Position numbers and translations under genes: made by a program. Shown piece by piece: positions 26,703-35,684 of a DNA stretch of 64,000 bases. Origin of the DNA: Actinobacteria bacterium UBA2272 (GTDB lineage Bacteria > Actinomycetota > Coriobacteriia > Anaerosomatales > Anaerosomataceae); NCBI GenBank assembly GCA_002347725.1, contig DDXA01000003.1, forward strand, positions 372,001 to 436,000, in the 5' to 3' direction. The notes under the pieces are model-generated. The model searched no databases and had not been told where the DNA came from. It worked only from the letters and a program-made list of their open reading frames with translations. The stretch's first letter is position 1. Every line of letters begins with the position of its first letter.

Positions 26703-26871
26703 GGCAAACGTGACCGAGACGACAACCGGCATGGCTGCGGTGTGTCGTATCGTATGTGGTTCTTATGTACTCACCGCCTGAAGCCACCCCATGGGGGTGG
26801 CCGCTGGCATATATGTGGGACCAATGAACCCCATACCTGGGCCACGCTTGCCGGACGAGATGTCGTCCGGC
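26703..26871 (+). ncRNA. Candidate structured small RNA, possibly 6S-like
   Basis: The recX-rny gap (26620-26994) has no credible gene but folds well on paper. Helix P1 pairs 26703-26712 with 26843-26852 (9 of 10 pairs). Hairpin P2 is at 26719-26748 (10 pairs, one bulge). P3 pairs 26752-26762 with 26826-26836 (10 of 11). Inside P3, CTCAC (26770-26774) pairs with GTGGG (26815-26819) and an 8-bp hairpin lies at 26783-26801. The closing helix joins the predicted 5' end to the 3' end, giving a rod like 6S RNA. No known family was matched, so 6S is a guess; a long rny leader is the alternative. Confidence 0.5.
26850..26871 (+). terminator. Terminator-like hairpin at the end of the RNA candidate
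   Basis: A 9-bp perfect stem (26850-26858 with 26863-26871, loop GATG) is followed by TTCGTCGTAT. It shares three bases with the closing helix of the RNA candidate, so the two structures would compete at the 3' end. Confidence 0.5.
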
Positions 26872-26994
26872 TTCGTCGTATCTGGCACCTAGCAGTCTGC
26901 GACCTGCCGTCTCCTCCGGTCCGACCATCCGGGTCCGGAGGCCGCTTCACCGAGATACCGTCACACATGAACCCGGATAGGGAGGGGACGCGCG

Positions 26995-28524
26995 ATGGGC
27001 CCGATCTACGCAATCATCGGACTCGCTCTCGGCTTCGTCCTCGGCTACGTCATCAACCGCTTCGTGATCGCCGGCAAGGCGAATCAGGCCCGTTCAGCGG
27101 CCGAACACGCGCTGGCTGATGCCGAGAAGCAAGCCGAGACGACTCGCAGGGAGATGCTGCTCGAAGCCAAGGACGAGATCTTCCAGCTCAAGGCCCGGAC
27201 CGACGAGGAGATCAAGGAACGCCGCAAGGAGATCAACGCCCTCGAGAACCGCCTGCTTCAGCGTGAGGAGTCGATCGAACGGCGCAGTGAGTCGATCGAC
27301 AAGCGCGAGCACCAGCTCTCCAGCCAGGCGGGACAGATCGTCAAGCGCGAACAGGAGCTCGACGAGGCCATAGCCGAGGAGAAGTCGCGCCTCGAAGCAC
27401 TCGCCGGCATGTCCTCGGACCAGGCCAAGGCCGTACTACTCGAGCGCGTCAAACAAGACGTCGCCCACGACTCCGCCATCGTGATCCGCGAGGCCGAGCA
27501 GCGTGCGCGTGAAGAGGCCGACCGCAAGGCGCGCAACATCATCAGCATCGCGATCGGCCGCGTCGCAGCCGATCACACCGCCGAGTCGACCGTATCGGTC
27601 GTACACATCCCGAGCGACGACCTCAAGGGACGCATCATCGGCCGCGAAGGCCGCAACATCCGTGCCTTCGAGCAGCTCACCGGTATCAACCTGATCATCG
27701 ATGACACCCCCGAAGCGGTCATTCTGTCGAGCTTCGACCCGGTCCGTCGCGAGGTGGGCCGCATCACTCTCGAGAACCTCATCGCAGACGGTCGCATCCA
27801 CCCCGCGCGCATCGAGGAGATGTTCAAGAAGGCCGAGGTGCTTGTCGATCAGCAGGTCCATGAAGCGGGGGAGCAGGCCGTCTTCGACACCGGTGTGCAC
27901 AACCTGCACGCGGACCTGGTTCGCACGCTCGGGCGTCTGCGCTACCGCACAAGCTACGGTCAGAACGTACTCAACCACTCGCTCGAGGTGGCGTACGTCG
28001 CCGGCGTCATGGCCGCCGAGCTGGGGCTCGATCCCACGCTCGCCAAGCGCGCCGGACTCCTGCACGACCTCGGCAAGGCCATCGATCACGAGATCGAAGG
28101 GCCACACGCCGTCATCGGCGCGGACCTCGCACGACGCCTCGGCGAGAACAAGGAGGTCGTGCACTGCATCGAGGCCCACCACGGCGACGTCGAGCCCCAG
28201 ACCGTCGAGGCCGTCATCGTCCAGGCCGCCGACGCCATCTCAGCCGCACGTCCGGGCGCCCGCCGCGAGACCCTGGAGAGCTACATCAAGCGTCTCGAGA
28301 AGCTCGAGGCGCTCGCTGAGGCCCACCCGGGAGTCGAGAAGTCCTATGCGATGCAGGCCGGACGCGAGATCCGCGTCATGGTCAAGCCCGACGAGATCAG
28401 CGACGCCGATGCTACGCTCATGGCCCGCGATCTCGCCAAGCAGATCGAAGAAGAACTCCAGTATCCCGGCCAGATCAAGGTCATGATCATCCGGGAGAGT
28501 CGCGCGGTCGAGTACGCGAAGTAG
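26995..28524 (+). CDS. rny: Ribonuclease Y
   Basis: This 509-residue membrane-anchored endoribonuclease starts mRNA decay. It has an N-terminal membrane helix (IYAIIGLALGFVLGYVI), a long Glu/Lys/Arg coiled coil to about residue 190, a KH domain (GRIIGREGRNIRAFEQLTG) and an HD domain with HDLGKAIDHE and EAHHGD. GGGAGGGGA lies 6 bases before the ATG. The closeness to recA-recX is standard for Firmicutes and seen in some Actinobacteria. Confidence 0.97.
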   Translation: MGPIYAIIGLALGFVLGYVINRFVIAGKANQARSAAEHALADAEKQAETTRREMLLEAKDEIFQLKARTDEEIKERRKEINALENRLLQREESIERRSESIDKREHQLSSQAGQIVKREQELDEAIAEEKSRLEALAGMSSDQAKAVLLERVKQDVAHDSAIVIREAEQRAREEADRKARNIISIAIGRVAADHTAESTVSVVHIPSDDLKGRIIGREGRNIRAFEQLTGINLIIDDTPEAVILSSFDPVRREVGRITLENLIADGRIHPARIEEMFKKAEVLVDQQVHEAGEQAVFDTGVHNLHADLVRTLGRLRYRTSYGQNVLNHSLEVAYVAGVMAAELGLDPTLAKRAGLLHDLGKAIDHEIEGPHAVIGADLARRLGENKEVVHCIEAHHGDVEPQTVEAVIVQAADAISAARPGARRETLESYIKRLEKLEALAEAHPGVEKSYAMQAGREIRVMVKPDEISDADATLMARDLAKQIEEELQYPGQIKVMIIRESRAVEYAK

Positions 28525-28567
28525 CGCGATCGCCGAGTCTCTCGGGCCAAAGATCCGTATCGTGTTC

Positions 28568-28597
28568 GCCGAGGGGACCCGTTGAGGTCCCCTCGGC
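28568..28597 (+). terminator. Terminator hairpin after rny
   Basis: A perfect 12-bp stem (28568-28579 with 28586-28597) with a 6-base loop lies 43 bases after the rny stop. The T tract is poor (cttgag). Confidence 0.75.
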
Positions 28598-28637
28598 CTT
28601 GAGATAGGACGAGTACCGTGTCACGCTTGCAGACGTC

Positions 28638-29714
28638 ATGAGCGAAACCGACCCCCTTATAGATTTCGTCACCGCGGTCTCGGGCGACGGCTACCTCAAA
28701 GTCGAGGAGACGCTCGGCAACGGGTACGTCCGCCTGCGTGTACCGGAAGCCGAGCGTCGACAGGCAAAGCACGACGTACGGAGCTTTGAGGACATCGTCG
28801 TAGAGCTGCTGCGCAACGCCCGCGACGCCCACGCGCAGCGGATCTTCGTCGCGACGGCGCGCGATGGGAACGATCGCATCCTGACGATGATCGACGACGG
28901 CGTCGGCGTACCGGGTGCTCTTCATGAGACGATCTTCGAGCCGAGGGTCACCTCAAAGCTCGAGACCATGGTCATGGACCGATGGGGGGTCCATGGACGG
29001 GGCATGGCCCTGTTCTCGGTCAGGTCGAACGTCACCGTGGCGAAGGTGGCTGCCTCGGCACCCCACAAGGGCTCGGCCATCGCTGTCGTCGCCGATACCT
29101 CGACGCTCGCCGAGCGCGCCGACCAGTCGACCTGGCCCACCGTCGACGTCGACGAGAACGGGGCGCTCAAGGTCACTCGGGGCCCGCACAATATCATCCG
29201 CCGGGTCGTCGAGTTCGCCTGCGAGCATCCCGCCCTCGAGCTCTACCTCGGCACGCCCACCGAGGTCCTGTCGACGCTCTACAGTCTCGGCAGGACGCAC
29301 CTCGACGTGGGTGACCTCATGTTCTGCGACGACCTCGAGCGGCTGCACGTATGGCAGAGACCCGCCGCGTGCTCCGACGCCGCAGAGCTGACCGAGGTCG
29401 CCACCGCGATGGGGCTCGCTGTCTCCGAGCGTACCGCCCACCGCATCCTCGGCGGCGAGCTCGTCTGCCTCGAAGCGCTGTCTGCACAGCTCACCGGATC
29501 CGAGGATCCGGCCCCCGAGGCGGCCCCCGATATCTACCGGGACCGACGATCGCTACGGATACACCACTCCGACCTCGGCGCGTTCCGCCGCGAACTGACG
29601 CGTGCGTTCGATGTGCTCGCGGAGCGCTACTATCTGACACTCAAGGGCGAGCCTCGCGTCACGATCGGCCGAGACACCATCAACGTGCGCTTCGGCATCG
29701 AGAAGGACGACTAG
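28638..29714 (+). CDS. GHKL-type ATP-binding protein
   Basis: This 358-residue protein carries a GHKL (Hsp90/MutL/histidine-kinase) ATPase fold in its N-terminal 150 residues. The N box is ELLRNARDAH, the G1 box DDGVGV and the G2 box GVHGRGMALFS. The C-terminal 200 residues show no kinase dimerisation, MutL-linker or Hsp90 middle-domain motifs that I recognise. No membrane segment is seen. It lies just upstream of spoVS with 174 bases between. The function is not known to me; a dedicated ATP-driven conformational switch is all that can be inferred. Confidence 0.75.
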   Translation: MSETDPLIDFVTAVSGDGYLKVEETLGNGYVRLRVPEAERRQAKHDVRSFEDIVVELLRNARDAHAQRIFVATARDGNDRILTMIDDGVGVPGALHETIFEPRVTSKLETMVMDRWGVHGRGMALFSVRSNVTVAKVAASAPHKGSAIAVVADTSTLAERADQSTWPTVDVDENGALKVTRGPHNIIRRVVEFACEHPALELYLGTPTEVLSTLYSLGRTHLDVGDLMFCDDLERLHVWQRPAACSDAAELTEVATAMGLAVSERTAHRILGGELVCLEALSAQLTGSEDPAPEAAPDIYRDRRSLRIHHSDLGAFRRELTRAFDVLAERYYLTLKGEPRVTIGRDTINVRFGIEKDD

Positions 29715-29741
29715 TTCCACCGTCCGATCTCAAGCCCCGCC

Positions 29742-29785
29742 AATCGGATTGCGCGTTCGTCTGCGCGAATTCGATGGGTTATACT
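29742..29785 (+). promoter_or_regulatory. Promoter region of spoVS
   Basis: The 174-base gap holds TATACT at 29780-29785 and, upstream, GGATT (29746-29750) and GAATT (29767-29771), whose spacing resembles a sigma-H promoter. B. subtilis spoVS is a sigma-H gene. The match is partial and each alternative is tentative. Confidence 0.3.
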
Positions 29786-29888
29786 CTGCAGCACACCGCC
29801 TCCGGCGGTCACACCAGTTCTAGCACCATCCGTCGCACCTCAAACGCAGCAGTGATCGCAGCAGTGTCGGCACACCGCAGGAGGCACC

Positions 29889-30164
29889 GTGGAAGTGCTC
29901 AAGGTCTCGACCAAGTCCAGTCCCAACTCCGTCGCCGGCGCGCTTGCCGGTGTCATCCGTGAGCAGGGAGCCGTCGAGATCCAGGTGGTAGGAGCCGGAG
30001 CACTCAACCAGGCCGTCAAGGCCATCGCCATCGCGCGCGGATTCGTAGCGCCAAGCGGCCTCGACCTTATCTGCACGCCGGCTTTCGCGGACATCGAGAT
30101 CAACGGCGAGGAGCGCACCGCCATCCGGCTGCTCGTCGAACCGCGCGCGCCGCGCCACCCGTAG
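29889..30164 (+). CDS. spoVS: Stage V sporulation protein S
   Basis: This 91-residue Alba-fold-like protein closely resembles B. subtilis SpoVS, including KSSPNSVAGALAGV near residues 9-22, GAGALNQAVKA and ARGFVAPSG. In Bacillus it affects septation and coat assembly; the family is also common in non-sporulating bacteria. The GTG start has AGGAGG 4 bases upstream. The protein ends with a short Arg/Pro tail after the family's usual VEPR. Confidence 0.97.
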   Translation: MEVLKVSTKSSPNSVAGALAGVIREQGAVEIQVVGAGALNQAVKAIAIARGFVAPSGLDLICTPAFADIEINGEERTAIRLLVEPRAPRHP

Positions 30165-30172
30165 GGCATGGC

Positions 30173-31012
30173 ATGCCCGGCCCGGACCTCCACATACACT
30201 CGAACGCATCTGATGGTGCGCTCACACCGCAGGAGATCGTGGCCCGTGCGGCCGAACTCGGACTTCCCGCCATCGCCATCACCGACCACGACACGGTCGC
30301 CGGCGTAGGAGCCGCGCTGGAAGCGGGGCGGGGTCTCACTCTCGAAGTCATCCCGGCCGTCGAACTCTCGGCGGAGCTACACGGCCGCGGCATGCACATC
30401 CTCGGCTACTTCATCGATCCAGCCGATCAGGCACTTGCCACCCGCCTCACGCACCTGCGCTCGGTGCGGATCGACCGTGCCGAGCGCATCGTGGCGTCGC
30501 TTCGGCGCGGCGGGCTCGACGTCACGTTCCACGACGTGCTCAATGCCGCCGACGGGGGTGCGGTCGGGCGCGCCCATATCGCGCACGTCCTGGTCGCTGC
30601 CGGCCACGCGACGTCCGTCTCCGATGCGTTCGACCGGCTGCTCGGCCGCGAGCGACGGCACTACGTCCCCAAACCAACCGGCACCGCCGCCGAGGTGATC
30701 GGCTGGATCCGCGAGGCGGGTGGCGTCGCCGTGGTGGCGCACCCGGCGCTGAGCGACATCGACGACCTCATCGGTCACCTGGCCTCCCTCGGCGTCGTGG
30801 GGATCGAGGCCTACCACGGCAGCCACGACCATGAGACCCGGCAACACTACGTCGGCCTTGCCGCCGACCACGGGCTCGTGTGCACCGGCGGCTCGGACTT
30901 CCACGGTGACGATGCCGAGGGCAACCCGCTCGGCTCGGCTGATGTACCCGACGCGGTCCTCGCGTCGCTTCGTGCCGCGCACCGGGCTCAGAGCTCGGAG
31001 CCGGGCCAGTGA
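30173..31012 (+). CDS. PHP domain metal-dependent phosphoesterase
   Basis: This 279-residue protein belongs to the PHP family related to E. coli YciV (RNase AM). Metal ligands are visible in DLHIHSNASDG at residues 5-15, AITDHDTVAG, the Glu of PAVELSAE, VVAHPAL, YHGSHDHE and the C-terminal GSDFHGDD. The likely activity is 3',5'-nucleotide bisphosphate or 5'-end RNA trimming, by family. It is 8 bases after spoVS and overlaps miaB by 4 bases. Confidence 0.9.
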   Translation: MPGPDLHIHSNASDGALTPQEIVARAAELGLPAIAITDHDTVAGVGAALEAGRGLTLEVIPAVELSAELHGRGMHILGYFIDPADQALATRLTHLRSVRIDRAERIVASLRRGGLDVTFHDVLNAADGGAVGRAHIAHVLVAAGHATSVSDAFDRLLGRERRHYVPKPTGTAAEVIGWIREAGGVAVVAHPALSDIDDLIGHLASLGVVGIEAYHGSHDHETRQHYVGLAADHGLVCTGGSDFHGDDAEGNPLGSADVPDAVLASLRAAHRAQSSEPGQ

Positions 31013-32352
31013 CGAGCTACGCGATCCGCACGTTCGGGTGCCAGATGAACAAGCACGACTCCGAGCGCATCGCGGGCCTTCTCGAGTCCGTTGGTCTCAC
31101 TCCCGCGGGAGTGCTCGAGGAGGCCGACGTCATCGTCTTCAACACGTGCTGCGTCCGGGAGACCGCGGACGACCGTCTGCTCGGCCAGGTCTCCTCGCTC
31201 AAGGCGATCAAGACCGGCGGGCGGCCCGACGTCCTGATCGCCGTGGGCGGCTGCATCGGCCAGCGCGACGGGGCAGCGCTCCTGCGTGAGGTTCCGCACG
31301 TCGACGTGGTGTTCGGCACGCACAACATCGATGAACTCCCTGCACTCCTCCGGGCAGCCGCTTTGGGGCGGCCCGCGATCCACGTGCTGGATGAGGGCGA
31401 GGCCTTCGCAAGCGACCTGCCGTCGGTGCGCGAGAAGCCGTGGCACGCGTGGGTGCCGATCACCGTCGGCTGCGACAACCACTGCGCGTACTGCGTCGTG
31501 CCACGCGTTCGTGGCGCCGAGCGTAGCCGTGAGTTCGAGAACGTGGTGACCGAGGTATCGTCCCTCGTCGCCGACGGCGTCGTCGAAGTCACCCTCCTCG
31601 GTCAGAACGTCAACTCATACGGACGCGATCGCTACGGAGAGCCGCGCTTCTCTGACCTGCTGCGAGCGGTCGCCGCCACGGGCGTAAGGCGCGTCAGGTT
31701 CGCGACGAGTCACCCGAAAGACCTCTCGGACCAGACGATACGTGCGCTTGCCGAGGTCCCGGCGCTCATGCCGTACCTCCATCTGCCGATCCAGCACGGC
31801 TCGGATCGCATCCTGGCCGCCATGAACCGCGGTTACACCCGCGACGAGTACCTGAGTCGCGTGACGCGACTCCGCGAGGCGGTACCCGGAATCGCGCTCT
31901 CGACCGACATCATCGTCGGGTTCCCCGGTGAGACCGACGAGGACTTCGACGCGACGCTTCACGTGGTGCGGGATGTGGCCTTTGACCATGCGTTCACGTT
32001 CATCTACTCACCCCGGGAGGGAACACCGGCAGCGGCGATGACCGACAGCGTGCCTCGCGCACTCGCCCAGGAGCGCTTCGACCGTCTCGCGCAACTCGTG
32101 CGTGAACTGTCCTTCGCATCCAACGAGCGGGAGATCGGCGCGGTTCGCGCATGCCTCATAGAGGGCTCGTCGAAGCGGGACGAGTCGGTCCTGTCGGCGC
32201 GCACGCCGGAGAACCGGCTGGTCCACGTCCCAGTCGACTCGCCTGATGCGGCCTGTGCGCTCGCCGGTACCGTCGCCGACATCCGCATCACGGGAGCGCA
32301 CCCGTGGTTCCTGACCGGCGAACTGGCCGGAAGACCCGTTAGCGAGTCGTGA
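31009..32352 (+). CDS. miaB: tRNA-2-methylthio-N6-dimethylallyladenosine synthase
   Basis: This 447-residue radical SAM methylthiotransferase modifies A37 of tRNAs made by MiaA. The N-terminal RTFGCQMNKHDSERI, the Cys in NTCCVRE and GGCIGQ, the radical SAM CDNHCAYC and a C-terminal TRAM domain are present. The GTG start overlaps the preceding stop. miaA follows two genes later, so both steps of ms2i6A37 formation are encoded here. Confidence 0.96.
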   Translation: MTSYAIRTFGCQMNKHDSERIAGLLESVGLTPAGVLEEADVIVFNTCCVRETADDRLLGQVSSLKAIKTGGRPDVLIAVGGCIGQRDGAALLREVPHVDVVFGTHNIDELPALLRAAALGRPAIHVLDEGEAFASDLPSVREKPWHAWVPITVGCDNHCAYCVVPRVRGAERSREFENVVTEVSSLVADGVVEVTLLGQNVNSYGRDRYGEPRFSDLLRAVAATGVRRVRFATSHPKDLSDQTIRALAEVPALMPYLHLPIQHGSDRILAAMNRGYTRDEYLSRVTRLREAVPGIALSTDIIVGFPGETDEDFDATLHVVRDVAFDHAFTFIYSPREGTPAAAMTDSVPRALAQERFDRLAQLVRELSFASNEREIGAVRACLIEGSSKRDESVLSARTPENRLVHVPVDSPDAACALAGTVADIRITGAHPWFLTGELAGRPVSES

Positions 32353-32389
32353 CGCGCGGGAATGGTCACGATGCCTGGAGGTGAGTCCG

Positions 32390-33769
32390 ATGACCGATGA
32401 GATCCTCGGCATCGTCGCCCCGCATCCGCCCATCATGGTGCCTGAGGTCGGAGGGGAGCGCGCCGGTGTGACCGCCGACTCCGCACGCGCGCTCGCCGAC
32501 GCGGCTGCGCTGCTTGAGAGCTTCGAGCCGGAGACGCTCGTTGTGATGTCACCGCATGCGCCGGTGGCGCGCGGAACGTTCGTTATCGAGGACGGCCCGC
32601 TGGTCGAGGGCGACCTGGCGCAGTTCGGCGCCCCCGGCGTCGCGTTTCGCGTGAAGGGCGATCCGCACCTCGCGGGCGCGATCATGCAACAGGCCGCTGC
32701 CGCATCGATCCCCGTCACGCCGCGTTCCGAAAGCCCGTTGCTCGAGCCCGGGACGCTCGACCACGGCGAGATGGTCCCGCTGAGCTTCCTCGACCGGGCG
32801 GGGCGCTACCCTGTCGTCGTGCTCTCGTTGTCGTTCCTGCCGCTGTCGGCCCACCGCGAGTTCGGCCGGGCGATCAGGGCCGCGGTACGCGAGACAGGGC
32901 GCAGGGTCGCCTTCGTGGCAAGCGGCGACTGCAGCCACCGGCTCACCCGCGACGCACCGGCAGGTTACTCCCCACACGCCGCTGAATTCGACGCCGAACT
33001 CGTGCGACTCCTGTCGCGAGGGGACTTCGACGGACTCGAGCAGCTTGATCCGGCACTCGTCGAGGCGGCCGGGGAGTGCGGACTGCGCTCGTTCGTGACG
33101 CTTGGCGGCTACGTTGCCGGAAGCGATGCGCGCGCCCGTGTGCTCGCGTACGAGGGGCCGTGGGGCGTCGGCTATCTCACCGCGGTCGTCGCTTCACCGC
33201 GACTCATGGCCATGCTCGACCATGACTGCGACGTCGGCGAGGGGGCGAGCGACGCCGCTGCACCGGAGTCGCCCCCGGTGACCCTGGCGCGCACGACTAT
33301 CCAGACCTACGTTCGCGAGCGGAGGGTCATCGCACCGCCCGGTGAGATCGAGGGTGTTCTCGCGGCGCGTTCGGGCGCGTTCGTCAGCCTTCATAGAGGA
33401 GGGGATCTCCGCGGCTGTATCGGCACGATAGAGCCGACCTGCGCCACGCTGGCCGAGGAGATCATCCACAACGCGATCCAGGCCGCCACCGCTGACCCGC
33501 GTTTCGATGCCCTTGCGCCGGACGAACTCGGCGATCTTGAGATCTCCGTTGACGTGCTTCACCCTGCCGAGCCTGCCAGGATGACCGATCTCGATCCGCG
33601 CACGTACGGCGTCATCGTCTCCACCGACTGGCGGCGCGGACTGCTCCTGCCAGATCTCGAGGGCGTGGACACCGCCGATGAGCAGGTCGCCATCGCGCTG
33701 GCTAAGGCCGGAATCTCACCGGGTGAGCACTATCGGCTCGAGCGCTTCAGAGTCGAGCGGTACCACTGA
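32390..33769 (+). CDS. AmmeMemoRadiSam protein: LigB-like domain fused to AMMECR1
   Basis: This 459-residue protein joins two domains. Residues up to about 265 match class III extradiol-dioxygenase LigB-like proteins, with GIVAPHPPIMVPEVGG, VVMSPHAPV and ASGDCSHRL carrying candidate metal ligands. Residues from about 290 form an AMMECR1 domain with GEIEGVLAARSGAFVSLH, LRGCIGTIEP and FDALAPDEL. These parts belong to the AmmeMemoRadiSam group, which usually includes a radical SAM enzyme that is not seen here. ATG 32390 has GGAGGTGA 5 bases upstream. The substrate is unknown. Confidence 0.88.
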   Translation: MTDEILGIVAPHPPIMVPEVGGERAGVTADSARALADAAALLESFEPETLVVMSPHAPVARGTFVIEDGPLVEGDLAQFGAPGVAFRVKGDPHLAGAIMQQAAAASIPVTPRSESPLLEPGTLDHGEMVPLSFLDRAGRYPVVVLSLSFLPLSAHREFGRAIRAAVRETGRRVAFVASGDCSHRLTRDAPAGYSPHAAEFDAELVRLLSRGDFDGLEQLDPALVEAAGECGLRSFVTLGGYVAGSDARARVLAYEGPWGVGYLTAVVASPRLMAMLDHDCDVGEGASDAAAPESPPVTLARTTIQTYVRERRVIAPPGEIEGVLAARSGAFVSLHRGGDLRGCIGTIEPTCATLAEEIIHNAIQAATADPRFDALAPDELGDLEISVDVLHPAEPARMTDLDPRTYGVIVSTDWRRGLLLPDLEGVDTADEQVAIALAKAGISPGEHYRLERFRVERYH

Positions 33770-33771
33770 GC

Positions 33772-34722
33772 GTGATGCCGACCCGCATCATAGCGATCGT
33801 CGGCCCGACGGCCGTCGGCAAGAGCGCGGTGGCCGAGCATCTTGCCCTGCGCCTCGGCGGCGAGATCGTGAGCGCCGACTCGATGCAGGTGTATCGCGGC
33901 ATGGACGTGGGGACCGCGAAGACCCCGCCACGAGAGCGCAGGTGCACGCACCACTGCATCGATCTCGTCGATCCGGGGGTGCTGTACTCGGCCGCGGTGT
34001 ACCAGCGTGATGCACGCATGGCAATCGGCGACATCCTCGCGCGCGGCGCGGTGCCGGTCATCGTCGGCGGGACGGGGCTGTACGTGAGAGCCGCCCTCGA
34101 TGAGATGTCCTTCCCGGCGGGCGACCTTGACGACTCGCTCCGCGACGATCTCGAGCGCCGGGCGGTGGCCGAGGGGCCCGAGGCGCTCTTCGCCGAACTC
34201 GCACGCCTCGACCCGGACTCTGCCGCCATCATTCATCCCAACAACGTACGGCGCGTCGTGCGCGCCCTCGAGATGGCAGCTTACGGGGCTTCGTACGCGG
34301 AACAGGCCGCAGGCTTCGGCCACCGGCAGTCCCACTACCCGGAAACGATCATCGTGGGACTCACCATGGAGCGCTCCGCGCTCTACCGTCGGATCGACGA
34401 GCGGGTGGACGTGATGCTCGCATCCGGCCTGCTCGACGAGGTGCGCACACTCATCGGCGCCGGCTTCCGTGATGCGCTCACTGCCACACAGGCTATCGGC
34501 TACAAGGAGTTCGTGGGGGTGCTGGAGGAGGGGGCACCCCTTGCCGACGCGGTCGAGGCTGTCAAACGAGCCACCCGGCGCTACGCCAAGCGACAGCTCA
34601 CGTGGTTCCGCGCCGATCCGCGCGTGCACTGGCTCGACGTCACGTCACTGTCATCTGCCGCGGCCGGGGAAGCCGCGGTCGACCTGATAGAATCAGTCGG
34701 ACACACCGGAGGGGACTCATGA
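33772..34722 (+). CDS. miaA: tRNA dimethylallyltransferase
   Basis: This enzyme of 316 residues transfers a dimethylallyl group to A37 of tRNA. The P-loop is IVGPTAVGKSAVAEHLA, followed by EIVSADSMQVYRGMDVGTAK and the ATQAIGYKEF segment. GTG 33772 or ATG 33775 may start it. It overlaps dapF by 4 bases. Confidence 0.96.
   Translation: MMPTRIIAIVGPTAVGKSAVAEHLALRLGGEIVSADSMQVYRGMDVGTAKTPPRERRCTHHCIDLVDPGVLYSAAVYQRDARMAIGDILARGAVPVIVGGTGLYVRAALDEMSFPAGDLDDSLRDDLERRAVAEGPEALFAELARLDPDSAAIIHPNNVRRVVRALEMAAYGASYAEQAAGFGHRQSHYPETIIVGLTMERSALYRRIDERVDVMLASGLLDEVRTLIGAGFRDALTATQAIGYKEFVGVLEEGAPLADAVEAVKRATRRYAKRQLTWFRADPRVHWLDVTSLSSAAAGEAAVDLIESVGHTGGDS
34685..34693 (+). promoter_or_regulatory. Internal extended -10 candidate before dapF
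   Basis: TGA-TAGAAT lies inside the last codons of miaA, 26 bases before the dapF start, and fits the recurring TGn-extended -10 pattern of this window. There is no good -35. Confidence 0.35.
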
Positions 34723-35597
34723 CCGCACACCTCGCATTCACCAAGATGAACGGCCTCGGCAACGACTTCGTCATGATCGAGGACCTCGCAGGAGATCTCG
34801 AGTTCACCCCCGACGCGGTGGCGTGGCTATGTGACCGCCACTTCGGCATCGGAGGGGACGGCCTCATCCTCGTCCGCCCGGCGACGGCCGAAGGCGCCGA
34901 CTACTACATGCACTACTACAACGCCGACGGCTCGCTCGCCGAGATGTGCGGCAACGGCGCCCGGTGCTTCGCGAAGTACGTCGTGGATCACGGTCTGGTA
35001 CCCGCCGATGCGGACACCTGCGTGATCGAGACACTCGGCGGGCTCAGGCCCGTGACGTTCATCAGGGGCGCCGACGGGCTGCTCGACTCCGCCACCGTGG
35101 ACATGGGAGAGCCGATACTCGCACCCGGGGAGATCCCCACCACCTTCAGCGGCGAGCAGGTCTACGACTGCCCGATCGAGACGGCGCTGGGCGAAGTCCG
35201 CGTCACCGCCGTCAGCATGGGCAACCCCCACGCGGTGGTCTGGGTCGATGATGTCGACGCTGCGCCCGTCGACACACTCGGCCCGCTCATCGAGACCCAC
35301 GAAGCGTTCCCCCGGCATACCAACGTCGAGTTCGCCGAGTTCGTCGATCCCGATCACATCCGCCTACGCGTCTGGGAGCGGGGGGTCGGCGAGACGCTCG
35401 CCTGTGGCACCGGAGCGTGCGCCACACTCGTGGCGGCAGTGCTCTCGTGCCGCACGGGTCGTCAGGCCACGATCGAACTGCCCGGAGGCGATCTGCTGGT
35501 GCGGTGGCATGAGAACGAGCATGTCTATCTCACCGGCTCGGCGGCCACGTCGTTCACCGGCACCATCGATCTGCCCGAAGACGCGGACGACGTATAG
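34719..35597 (+). CDS. dapF: Diaminopimelate epimerase
   Basis: This 292-residue cofactor-free racemase turns LL-DAP into meso-DAP. Both catalytic cysteines are clear, in AEMCGNGARCF and ETLACGTGACAT, as is the N-terminal KMNGLGNDFVMIED. The ATG is preceded by GGAGGGG and overlaps the miaA stop. dapL follows after 87 bases, so the last two steps to meso-DAP are adjacent. Confidence 0.97.
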   Translation: MTAHLAFTKMNGLGNDFVMIEDLAGDLEFTPDAVAWLCDRHFGIGGDGLILVRPATAEGADYYMHYYNADGSLAEMCGNGARCFAKYVVDHGLVPADADTCVIETLGGLRPVTFIRGADGLLDSATVDMGEPILAPGEIPTTFSGEQVYDCPIETALGEVRVTAVSMGNPHAVVWVDDVDAAPVDTLGPLIETHEAFPRHTNVEFAEFVDPDHIRLRVWERGVGETLACGTGACATLVAAVLSCRTGRQATIELPGGDLLVRWHENEHVYLTGSAATSFTGTIDLPEDADDV

Positions 35598-35631
35598 TCC
35601 GCCGATGCGACTCTCCTGCGACGTGCCGCTC

Positions 35632-35640
35632 TGCTACCAT
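35632..35640 (+). promoter_or_regulatory. Extended -10 candidate for dapL
   Basis: TGC-TACCAT followed by GT lies about 45 bases before the start. The same 11 bases TGCTACCATGT occur before the RlpA-like gene at 58263. Confidence 0.45.
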
Positions 35641-35684
35641 GTCCAGAACCGTCAGCGTCACATGAGAAGGGGATGACGTCCTCC

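Noticed and set aside
26703..26871. Naming the small RNA as 6S RNA outright
   Set aside because: The closed rod shape and own promoter fit, but I could not find a convincing conserved 6S central bubble; the name stays a hypothesis.
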